Assembly (NCBI GenBank): GCA_037176885.1
Contig: JAWWNJ010000039.1
Location: 186,001 to 250,000 of the forward strand
Direction of reading: 5' to 3'
Length of the DNA: 64,000 bases
DNA from: Favolaschia claudopus
Taxonomy: Eukaryota; Basidiomycota; Agaricomycetes; Agaricales; Mycenaceae
Shown: in pieces, positions 1 to 9,438 of the stretch
How positions within the stretch are numbered: position 1 is the first letter of the stretch
Layout: the number at the start of each line of letters is the position of its first letter
Translations under genes and position numbers: made by a program
The notes under the pieces: model-generated
Database searches by the model: none
Seen by the model: only the letters and a program-made list of their open reading frames with translations
What the model was told of the DNA's origin: nothing

Positions 1-739
1 CGCCATCGATATGTGGGAGGTAAATGTTACTTTCGAGCTTCAGTGTGCAGTGGTATTCACGGCCTCGTCAGCACGAGAATTCGGACGAATTCCAATATGC
101 CAACGGGCTTGGAGTAGCAACGCCAGTGGTGTCTATCACTGCGTGACTGCGATTAAGAATTCTTAATCGATGTATCCGACGTTCCAAGCAGATGTGTTTG
201 CGGAACGAAAGCGTCTCACTGCGTTGCTAATACTCGATTTATCGAATTAATCCCACGCGCATTTACATAGCCCTGGATTTGCGTGGTCTACATGCTTGGT
301 TCAATGTTTCCTCATGAATCACGAACGGCTCATGGCAATGCGCCCAAAATGTGCTGAACGGCCCCCACCTACTCGACTGCACTCAGCGAGCACTCATCGC
401 GAGTTCTTCCGTTGCATGGCGGACGCGTCAGAAACCCAAAACGGAAAAGTCGTTGAATCACCAGAAGAGAAGCAAAAAGTCGCAAGACGTTGGCATTATT
501 CAACATCTTCCCAACTAACCTCTCTGACGAAGGGTAAGATATTGAAGAGCAAATGAATCCACCTAAGTGGAGAAGAATGATGAGGCGATTTCGAGTAGGT
601 TGACAGCGAGCCTGGAGAATCTGTGTGGGCATATGGACAAATTGCTGGCCAGGGAGGGACCACTTCGCATTCAGCCATGCTCAGAGCGGAAAATAGATAA
701 CTCTCGCATTGTTATGCGAACCTCAGACATACAAACACA
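1..739. other. No gene recognised
   Basis: Both strands were read. Short open frames exist, but none gives a recognisable domain or a convincing exon chain. The right part is the 3' flank of the ERV46 gene that ends at 740. Nothing else can be supported. Confidence 0.5.
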
Positions 740-2432
740 CTACATATGTTTCCCATTCGTCATACTTACGCTGACGCCGGACTTCTTCAGCGTCCGACCT
801 GCCGCAAAGAGGACGCTATCTAATAGCGAGGCCACAGTCAGGACTCCTCCAATGATGGCACATGTTCTGGTAGACAGCGGGCTCAGTAAAATATCTCCAA
901 GTCGGGCTGGGCTGGAGGAGTAACTACTCACGATGTGACGAAGTGAGCAAAAGATTGCCGCGTGTCCGAGTGAACGACAAGGATTGGCGAAATTTCAAAG
1001 TTGAAGAAGGCACCAGGGATACCCGTTACGCCGTGCTGAATGTGGACACCCTGAGGGCTGTCGCCTTGACCGCCATCCTTGAGATCCCGTTCAAACGACG
1101 TCGTGCTGTACTGATGCGTGTTAATCTGTGAGAATTTCGGTCAAGGACTGGATGTCAGAAATGCATATGAAATTCGTACAACTTTGCCATCCAATGTCCG
1201 GAACTGTGTGGAGACGACTTTGAGGAAGTATTGGAACATGTACTGTGATTTTGACGTCTACCAGCAATCATGAGCAAGATTGAAGATGAGCAAAGAGGCA
1301 AAAGACGAACCCGACCGCGGGCTCCGTCCAGCGGATTTTTTCCAATCCCCATACGTTCCCTCATCGCTTGGCCAGTTTTTGCCTTGTAGATGTCGTATTC
1401 ATCGTCACCTGGGCAAGTCATCAGCGAAATAGGACGAAATATCGTGCAAAATCATACCCTGGAAACCCCATTCATGAATTGTATGAGAAAAGTCGTGGCG
1501 GTTTCCATCGTCTCGGAGGTAAGGTACGAGTTCATAGACACTCCGCGAATTGGTCTGGAATGACCGACCGGGCGAGAAATGTATGTTGCCAATGACCTTG
1601 TTGACGCGTATACGACCAGAAATATTGCAACCCTCGTTCGACTGCTCCTTCAACTTCTCTGTCCAGCCCTCGTCCTTGCACTGTGACCGAAATGAGCGTA
1701 GAGTAATCGAGATAAGAACTCGCAACGCACCTGGTCAATGGCATCGGGATTGGAGAAACTCCAGCCTCGGTTCACGTACGCTTGGCGAACGTCTTCACAG
1801 GTCTGGCAACAACCACTTTCCGGCTCGAGACCACCATAGCAAGAACCACAGTACCCGGGATCCCGGTTAATTGTCAGTTGCTGCTCGACATCGTTCTTCA
1901 ATTCAACGCTGCGAGCGCCGTCGATGAAGACGCCCTTCTCATCCAGCCGCGCTTTCAGGATATTGTGTGTAAGGTCGCGCTGCGTCTCGCCGCTAATATC
2001 CATGACGTCCACACTGAGGACTTGGCACAAGAGAACCGCTTAGTCGAGGCACACGAGAAATATTATAGTACTTACGGTAACAAGGCACCCTCGGAAATGT
2101 AATGTTCATCTTCACGGTGAGTTTTTCTCCTCTGCTCTTGTCCACAACAATAGATGTATCGATGTAGACTCGTCGGTAGTCGAAAAATTCCATGGTTGTG
2201 AACGCCAATATAATGGCGGCGGCAATGATAGTCACTGTTGTCCATTCAACCCTCTGACTCTATCGGGAGCTTGGGGCACTCACATAATGCGCCAGTGCGA
2301 GTTTTGACCTTGACATCGTCCGTAGTCTACGAGTGCGTTGAGTGAGCGGAGTTGCTTGACCGGAAGAGCAAATTATTCCACCTTTCCAAAGGCATCGACG
2401 CCTTTCAGACCAGCCAACAAACCCTTTGCCAT
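740..2432 (-). CDS. ERV46: ERV46/ERGIC3-type ER-Golgi cargo receptor
   Basis: Membrane protein of COPII vesicles that cycles between ER and Golgi and works with Erv41 in cargo retrieval (family knowledge). The start ATG at 2432 opens a 17-codon exon (MAKGLLAGLKGVDAFGK), followed by an intron to 2327. The next exons read TTDDVKVKTRTGALLTII, then the first membrane segment and EFFDYRRVYIDTSIVVD. The lumenal domain carries the cysteine-rich run YCGSCYGG...GCCQTCEDVR, and then GWSFSNPDAIDQ. Later exons give YMFQYFLKVVSTQFRTLDG, the HQYSTTSFERDL region, and a second membrane segment around TCAIIGGVLTVASLLDS. The protein ends NGKHM; this unspliced stop at 740 fits the short NGK-type tails of fungal relatives better than a possible extra exon ending near 676. 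About seven introns; all junctions keep frame. The start codon lies only about 100 bp from the neighbouring transposon. Confidence 0.93.
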
Positions 2433-2544
2433 TGTGACCTAGCGGAACGCAGACCGCAAGTGCTGAGGGGAGGAGAAGACCAAAGAGAAGGAAGGAAAGC
2501 AGAAAGCAAATGAAGACTCGGAGCAACGCAAACACTATGGAGGT

Positions 2545-2735
2545 AGATCAGGATCATTTCCATCCTAGCTCAGGATGAAAATCGTCCAACAACCTAACAC
2601 CGGCTGATTTTAGGTTGATTTATTTCAACCTATTGTGTAGGTTGCATTGTATCCAGTACAATTCATCCTAAACTAGAATGAGATTCATGCGGTTGCTCGC
2701 CAAATATTATATCAACCTATGATAGAATAAAAACA
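2545..2735. repeat. Left subterminal motif array of the transposon
   Basis: This AT-rich stretch holds repeated CATCCTA/AGGATGA units (for example CATCCTAG and CTCAGGATGAAAAT near 2560-2583, ATTCATCCTAAA near 2660) and AGGTTGAT/TCAACCTA units (near 2611, 2626, 2637, 2715). CTCAGGATGAAAAT occurs again, inverted, in the right array. No coding signal. Confidence 0.65.
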
Positions 2736-2793
2736 ATACAAAGACAGTACAAGCATAGATAGTGAATATATATGGATGCCTTTCATAACTGAG

Positions 2794-3490
2794 CTACATA
2801 GGCTCGACCTTGATGCCCACCAACGTCTTATCGGGGTCCTCCTCGTTGTCGGAAGTGCGGGGGATTACGAGTGCCGACATGCGCGGAAAGGGATTCCATC
2901 CCGGCTGCGAGTCCGATTCTGTGACTGAACCCGGTAGGTCGCTGTTGAGACGCAGCATGTCCTCGACCTTTAGCAGAGCTGCCCTGATCCCGGCTGCGCT
3001 GCTCAAAATTTTGTGCTCCGCGTGGGGCAAAGGAAACACAAATTCTTTATGACGGCGGGCGGCTTGCAGGAAGTCCACGATAACCAGAACATCCTTTTCC
3101 AGCGCCTCTTCGAGACGCTGGGAATCAACAGCACGCTTTATCGGGAGGTAGATGCGCGCCATCATGACTTCGTTGAGTTGCCGCAAAACTCGTTCGCGTC
3201 GAGGGGTCTTGGTAACATCCCTATGGTGGTGAGGCTCCTCGTTGAGGAGAGAGAAGGGAGCCTCGCCGAGGAGAGAGAAGATCTTGTTGCACGTTTGCTC
3301 AGACACTTCGTGAAAATCTACGGTCGGCCACAAGTAACTGCGCGCATCAATTGTCAATTTGCAGCAACGCGCTCAGAGGCTTGGGTACTCACCTATCATC
3401 CTCATGCTTGTTGTCCCTCAAGTCCTCTAGGAAAGCAGCTGCCGCTTCTTGGTTATTTGTGTCAGGTTCCCGAGTGAAAAACGCGTCCAT
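2794..3490 (-). CDS. Small transposon-borne accessory protein, unknown function
   Basis: Two exons: ATG at 3490 opens MDAFFTREPDTNNQEAAAAF, the donor is at 3392 and the acceptor leads into SYLWPTVDFHEVSEQ from 3337. The product is about 213 residues, acidic at both ends. The middle is mostly helical, with RRERVLRQLNEVMMARIYLP and LEEALEKDVLVIVDFLQAARR, then a low-complexity tail ending KTLVGIKVEPM. No known domain recognised and no obvious DNA-binding motif. It lies 310 bp downstream of the transposase on the same strand and inside the subterminal arrays, so it is inferred to belong to the element. It could be a second element protein needed for transposition, or a captured host fragment. The intron and long clean frame argue for a real gene. 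Confidence 0.6.
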
Positions 3491-3800
3491 AATACGCGTC
3501 GATGGAGGAGAGACACAAGTCTGGAGTGGTGGCTGTGTTGATCACGAGAATAATTACAATTTCTCGACCTTTTTCTGGCGCACGGGGGGTGCCTCAAAAT
3601 TACTTGTGAGTATGAAATAAGGACACCCTACTGCTATATGAGTCTGCAATTTTTTTATATTGGCATGGGAATCCCGAGATATTGAGATACACTAGCAGCA
3701 AGGGGTATAATATATATGTCTATGTACGACGACGAGTCCATCAAGCTCAGTGGAGCATTCAAAGATTAAAAAGGGTGCATGCATGAGGTTAGGAAACTAC
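3491..3800. other. Spacer between the two minus-strand transposon genes
   Basis: It should contain the 3' end of the transposase transcript and the promoter of the small gene. AT-rich, including ATAATATATATG near 3707-3718. No coding exon seen. Confidence 0.45.
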
Positions 3801-6800
3801 TCAGTAATCTTCATCCGCTGCCCACTCTGCCCGCGCTAACACACCACTTCGATCGATTATAGTTCCGGCTGTGCCAGCAACAGCGACCCGGCCCACAAGC
3901 GATTGGACGGTGGTGACATCGACAACGTCCAGAGAACCATGAGAGCTATATGGGTGAATATCCAGCCCCTCCAGTTCTTTGTCCGGCGCCTTCAGAGTGC
4001 ACGACCGGACGGCAGCAAGAATATATGTTGTTGCGCTGTCCAGGTGAAGGTTGGGGCAGGCAACCGGTAAATGGACGCGGTATATGTGTGTGAGTTGACC
4101 ATAGAATGTCTGGAGGTGCAACGCAACGGGTTTGTTTTTGAAACGTCGGTTTTGATCCACAAGAACTTCGTACTGATAATGTGGTCTATGAGTCTCGAAG
4201 TACGAGTACAGTGAAAACAACTTACTCGGACGTATGTAGCATCCCTGGAGTCGTCAGCACCACCCCCTAGAGAGCAGGAACGCATGGTATCGCCTGCCTC
4301 GGAATCGACACGCCGGATCTTGCCCCACTCTTCAACAATCGCTGTATTCAATGCTGTATTGACCTGTCCCATAGATGCCCCTGTCCGAGTTGCGAGCGCA
4401 GCTGCGATCATCTTGATAGCATTGTTTCCGGGGCGCGTCGGTGACTTGGGAGGTAGTAATAAGCACGACGGGTCTGCAAATGTTTATCAGCACTACGCAG
4501 TATCAGCAGAGCTATTCACATACAAGAGGGATCGGAATATGATCCTTGGACTATGCTGCGCGGGGGACGAAGCGCAAGCTCCTCAACGACACTGTAAAGC
4601 GTTTTGACTTGAGTTAGCTGCGCAATTTCAAGAACATATCGGTCGATTGATGCCCAGGGAAATCTACGGCTGCGAATACCGGGCTGGATACTGCCACAGT
4701 AGCGCTCCATTGGAAAAGCCCAGTAACACCAGACGGGACCGCAGAAGGCAATTGAGTCGGCGATATGGAGGAGAGCATGGATAGTGAGAGGACAGGTCGA
4801 CATCCTATCAACATTGTTCTGTAGATAGAGCCTGATCGAAAGAGGTGAGCGATAAGGAAGTGCACGGTATAAGATAGACTTACGACTCGTATTCCTTGAC
4901 CCATGAGATGAAGCCAGCACGGATGACTTCAATCTGTTCTTCGGTGATTTCAAACTGGAGACAGAGGTTGAGCAGTCGGACCAACTTGACAAAGTGTCGA
5001 AAGAATTTGACGTGCTTGAAACGCCGGCGCAACAGAACGGGACCTAAGTAGAGGGTCCAGAATGACCACATCTCAGCGGAGACGTTGGGACGGTCTTTCG
5101 AGATGTTGGGGATACGGCTGCCATACACAGATGGGATGGTATTGGAAGCGGCAGAGGTCTCGCTCGCAATAGCTTCCCACACCGCTTTGCTAAATTCATA
5201 ATCCTCGCGTCCGCCGTCGAGTCCCTTGAAATCACCCGTCCAAAGCAGAATGAGATTCTTGATGAGGTTTTCCCAGATGAGGTGCATGAAGTCGTAGCCA
5301 AACGACCGGGGAAATGAGAGTGAATGTAGAAAGGAAAGGATGGGAACACCCTTCACGCCGTACTTCTTTGCCAGCCTTTCCGCAGCCGCATTCGTAGGCG
5401 CGGCTTCGACCTCTTTGCCCTGAGACAAAATCTCATCATGCGTGCGCAACGGAAGGTCGGCGGGATCATAGACCTTCACAGCCTGAGGATTTGCTTTGAC
5501 CTGCGGATGATATGACCGATCGAGGGGGACGTAGTGCGCATTTCCCCGGGCTCCCGGAACTGGCAGACCGACAATCTTGCACATTCTGCACGGCGAGATC
5601 CCATTATGGCCCTTCATGCGCATAAACATGGAGACGGCAGGGATGTCCCCAAACACAAGGATTAGATACGCCCTGAGGTCGAAAGCTCGACCAGAAAGCG
5701 CATCAAAGGCGGGGACCCCCGCCGCAAGCCGGAGCAGCTCCTGCACCGCTGGCCACAAGAACGAGTCCGAATCCTTGGGCTTGTTCGGGCCCGGGATGAC
5801 GCCGAGAGCCAGAATATACTCCAGCAAGAATCGGAGCTCGGGGGGAAGGTCGTAATCAAAAAGGATGAGTGGCCACGCCGTCTTCTTCCTTCTCTTGAAC
5901 GGCGCAAAACCATCCCAGGATGCACCAAGCGCGACGTCGCGAGGATCCGAGAAGTATTTGTGATCGAGTTGCTTGCCATTGATCTCGACAAACTTGTGTC
6001 GAAGCGCTCGGTAGTGCTTGCCGTCAAAAACATCCGTCATTTTACCCGGTTGATGAACGTGCTCAGCTCGATACTGCTGCTTTTCAGCCATCTCAGGATT
6101 TGCCGCAAATGCGACCAGGCGGGGAATGATAGGGATGTAAGTGAATTTCTTTCGAGGTTTGCCGTTGGCTCTTCGGCGCGGCTCGTGGCAGTAAGGGCAC
6201 TCCGTCAAACCCTCGTGCGGGCCCACATAGCAAAGGCAGCTATTGACACAGCAGTCATATATCTGCGGTTTGAAGCCAGCCAGAAAATTGACACGAGAAC
6301 GAATCTTGTCGAGCGAGGGGAGAGGTGGGTGCTGAGGAAAAGCGAACGGGGTCATTCTGAAGGCCTTGTCTGTCATATTTGACTTGACCTTGAAGGCAAA
6401 TGCTTTACAGATAGCGAGGTCATATGCGCTGAGTTTGTCGGCTAGAAACAGAGACTGTTATGATCGTGGCATGACGGAAAGGACAGAAAATACCTATTGC
6501 TGCTGCCTCTCTCTCGAAATCCTCCCCTACATGATCTGCTGCTGAGACCCCGGAAGGTGTGAAGGTATCCCAGTCAAATATATCCGGCTCATCAGAATCA
6601 GAGTCTTCTCCCTCGCTATCCTCCACCCTCAACTCATCCCCGCCATCTTCTAGCACATCATCCACATCTGAGTCCCCTTCCAGTTCATCCCCTACATCAC
6701 CATGAACGGACTCGGACTCGGGCTCGTCGAACCCGCCCGGCTGTGATGGGCTTGGAGGAGCCGGAGTCATATCCACATCCTCTGGCCCACTGTCAAGCTC

Positions 6801-7043
6801 GCGGGTGCCGATGCCGTACCATCCGCCGAGTTGTGCTTGTCGGGACGGACCAGCATGATCGGGACCACTTACACTGTGCCCAAAGTCGTCGTCGGAACTT
6901 GGAGCATAGACGCGGCGCTGACGCGAGGCATCATTGCCCAAGGGTGCAGGGTAGGGGTGCACTTGAGCATTTAGATGAATTTGTTCTCGTGTTTGAGTGA
7001 CTCTTTCACCGCAGCCACAGGCGCAGATACGACGTTGGCCCAT
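3801..7043 (-). CDS. Tnp2-family transposase (CACTA-like / CMC group)
   Basis: Start ATG at 7043. The N-terminus has a small Cys-rich motif (CACGCGERVTQTREQIHLN), followed by a long acidic, Ser/Asp-rich linker. After an intron near 6490-6440 comes the Tnp2 core: YDCCVNSCLCYVGPHEGLTE with CPYCHEPRRR (a Cys cluster), FTYIPIIPRLVAF, DPRDVALGASWDGFAPF, VIPGPNKPKDSDSFLWP and a CRMCKIVGLP motif. A later exon reads ACPLTIHALLHIADS-like and GPVWCYWAFPMERYCGSIQP, which matches the conserved C-terminal region of this family. The last exon ends AEWAADEDY at 3801. Introns lie near 6490, 4880, 4510 and 4220 and all keep frame. No internal stop, so the enzyme may be active. In plants Tnp2 proteins cut and move En/Spm elements; the same role is inferred here. 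It shares a 144-bp divergent promoter with the + strand accessory gene. Confidence 0.88.
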
Positions 7044-7187
7044 TGAAAGGAGAGAGATACTTTATTAGGGATGCTGTGCTGCGATATTGCAAAGCGACGC
7101 GTGACAAACAAACATTTGAATTTGCTCTAACTCGAACCACCATCTCCTCTCCTACAGCTCTTGTCAATATCAACCCAGCGCAACACA
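7044..7187. promoter_or_regulatory. Bidirectional promoter of the transposon
   Basis: Only 144 bp separate the transposase start codon (7043, -) from the accessory gene start codon (7188, +), so both promoters must lie here or overlap the genes. No clear TATA box was found by eye. The accessory start is chosen as the ATG in CACAATGACACC. Confidence 0.55.
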
Positions 7188-8783
7188 ATGACACCAGTAA
7201 ACCCACCTCGCAAGATCAAAAGTGAACCCAAGGCAAGCACCCAGGCCAAGCCGGCGCCTCGGCCGCCCAGGAAAGCCGCAGACAAGGAGAACAGGCGCCT
7301 CCCAAGCCCTACCTTGGAAGACTTCAAGCGCTTCCATGCCCAGCTGGAAGAAAAATACGACATCGACAACTGCAACACCGTCGACATCATCTACTCGGCC
7401 ATTGAGAATGACAAGCATCGAGGTAAGGCGAGAACAATACCTTGACGGCGCTCGGGAATTGACTGCAATTCTTATAGCCAAAATCGACGCGCAGGCTGAG
7501 GCATTGAAGGTTGCGAACAAGGCGTTGGAGGATTTGCAGCGTCGTGTCGCGCAATTGACTGCTGGAGACGATGTGGTGGAGGGTGAGTGCATAATCACAT
7601 CAACAATGTCCCGTGACTCACGCGACGCGTTGTTGATGATGTGATAGCTGCTCAAGCTAAGGCCGTCGGAGACCCCGCAACGCGCCTTCATGTTGACGCA
7701 CCTGGTGAGCATAAGCAGCTTCCTGTCGTTGACGAGCATCTCATGCTCACCGTCGTCCAGCGCCGCCGAAGCTCATCAAGCCAGCTCAAGGTAAATACGA
7801 GCCTTGGCGCCAATGTCTGAGCACTTAGCACGAACATCATCACAGGCGACACTGCCGATGCTGATCAAGACGACATGGAGGTGGACGAGGACCTTGATGC
7901 AGGTGAGGGTCCGAACTGCCGAGCTTACCATTCACTCACATTGTGTGCAGAGAAACTGAAGCGCGAGAATGCCGAGCTCAAGCGGCAGCTCAAGGCGGCT
8001 CGCGCACACGGAGGTGTGACCAGCGATGAACCTGATGACCCCATGACGGATGATATCCCGAAGCCTAAGGGGACGGCCGGGACCAACTACAACATCCAGG
8101 ACGCGATGGGCATGGGGAAGACTACCCGGGATAGGGAGCTCTACAAAGGAATTCAGGTACGTTACACTGTTTTGTGCGACAAAGACTTACCCGAACTCCG
8201 AAGCGTTACCTGAGAGACTTGGCTGCAAGAGCAGGTCTCAACTGGGAGAAACCGTGGCGCGAGATCTCCAACGAGGTCAAAGGCAAGTTCTTTCGAGTGG
8301 TGAGTATATTTATTATGATGTACGAGACGGTTACTCACATCGCGACAACAGGCACGAGAGAGGCACCCGATCCTCGCGCGCTTCCATAACGACTGGGCTA
8401 CCGAAGACATTATCAGACAGTACTTCAAGAACAAGCGCAATAACGCGTACCGTCACGAGTGGCTCGAAGTCGACCCGAAATATTCCCACTTGAGCGCCAA
8501 CTCAGCAAAACGGAACCCGAACGCGCCTCGCGGCAGACGCAACAAGATTGTCAAAGCCCGTGCCGCCCAGAAGAAGCAAGCTGCAGAGAAGAAGGTAGCG
8601 GCGCGCTCGAGTTCCAGCAAGAAGGCGACATCCAGCAAGGGAAAGGCAAAGGAGGTGTCGAAACGCAAGGTCAAGTTGATTGTTCACAGTGAGCCTTCCA
8701 GCGACGATGAAGAGGACGAGGACCAAGCCATGAGCGGCGGTGAGGAGCAGGCCACGAGCGACGAGGAGGACGGTACAAATTGA
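7188..8783 (+). CDS. Transposon accessory protein with coiled coil and basic C-terminus
   Basis: Not a named family that I recognise with certainty, but similar hypothetical proteins are common in mushroom genomes. Reading through about eight short introns gives one intact product. It begins MTPVNPPRKIKSEPKA, then EDFKRFHAQLEEKYDI, a helical stretch (QAEALKVANKALEDLQRRVA) and acidic linkers. A second coiled coil follows (EKLKRENAELKRQLKAARA), then GTAGTNYNIQDAMGMGKTTR. A conserved-looking block follows, with NWEKPWREISNEVKGKFFRV, ARERHPILARFHNDWATED and AYRHEWLEVDPKYSHL. The C-terminus is Lys/Arg-rich (RGRRNKIVKARAAQKK) and ends in an acidic tail. A basic coiled-coil protein divergent from the transposase suggests a DNA-binding partner analogous to the TnpA proteins of plant CACTA elements; that is inference. 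Each splice junction keeps frame, so the gene is under selection or recently active. Confidence 0.75.
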
Positions 8784-9438
8784 GGTGCGTGCGCGTGTTC
8801 ATTTTGTCTCACGTCACTCATTTTGCCTCCGTTTAGTTCCGCCTCGAGGCCATCGATATCGATGGTCTATCACTATGTCATTCCCATTACAGTCAACTGT
8901 CTGCTCCGTTCCGCTCGATTGTTGTAGTTTTAATTATCTTTCCGTGCCTAGTATGCCTACATGAATTCATCTTGATTGTCATTGAAATGTATCCTGAGTC
9001 CTGTGAGAAATCAGCCTTGGAGCGCATGAAAAGCCGCATGAAGTTGGTTGATTTTTCGACCCTAACGTAGGTTGATATTCACGCGGAACAGCTGAAACGA
9101 GCTTAGGATGAAACGAACTGTTTTAGAATACTAATCATCCTGCCTAAAACAACCTACGAACCGCTCATTTTCATCCTGAGTCCGTTGAAATTCATCCTAT
9201 CCTCGTATGATCTCCATCCTAACGCTGGTTGATCTGTAGGTTGATATTCATCCCGACCGGCCCCCTCAGAGAAATAATTCGCGTGATCTGCGATTGCTAC
9301 GTTACTTGGCTACGTGTCACTTCGATAAACTCGGGTTTGGTGGCCAGCTGAGCCTGGTGCTCGGTATTCCGACATTACTCCAGCTATCCAGCGAATCAAA
9401 CGAAATAGAATACTAAAACACTAATAGTCTACCGAACC
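8784..9438. other. Transposon 3' flank and VPS45 downstream region
   Basis: This stretch holds the 3' end of the accessory gene, the right subterminal array, and about 170 bp of ordinary host sequence before the VPS45 stop codon. No coding exon recognised. Confidence 0.5.
9040..9262. repeat. Right subterminal motif array of the transposon
   Basis: The array holds GTAGGTTGATATTC twice in exact copies (near 9067 and 9237), further GGTTGAT units (near 9046 and 9227), AACCTACG, and at least five CATCCT/AGGATG units (near 9105, 9136, 9173, 9193, 9214). It mirrors the left array in composition and orientation mix. Confidence 0.65.

Larger units (their letters stand above)
2540..9265. mobile_element. 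CACTA-like (Tnp2) DNA transposon with three genes
   Basis: The element is defined by a Tnp2-family transposase gene (3801-7043, -), a small gene downstream on the same strand (2794-3490, -) and a divergent accessory gene (7188-8783, +). Both ends hold arrays of the same short motifs (CATCCTA/TAGGATG and AGGTTGAT/ATCAACCT) in both orientations, as in the subterminal regions of plant CACTA elements. The flanking genes ERV46 and VPS45 belong to the host. All three element genes read through without stops or frameshifts once normal short introns are removed, so it looks structurally complete. I could not fix the exact terminal inverted repeats or target-site duplication by eye, so both boundaries are approximate (tens of bp). 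Confidence 0.8.

Noticed and set aside
676..740. Possible extra last exon of ERV46 (GTAAGT donor after KKSGVS)
   Set aside because: The unspliced frame ends NGKHM, closer to fungal Erv46 tails than the alternative tail.
2533..2537. CACTA pentamer considered as the left tip of the transposon
   Set aside because: No matching TAGTG with a duplicated target site was found at the right end, so it was not used as a boundary.
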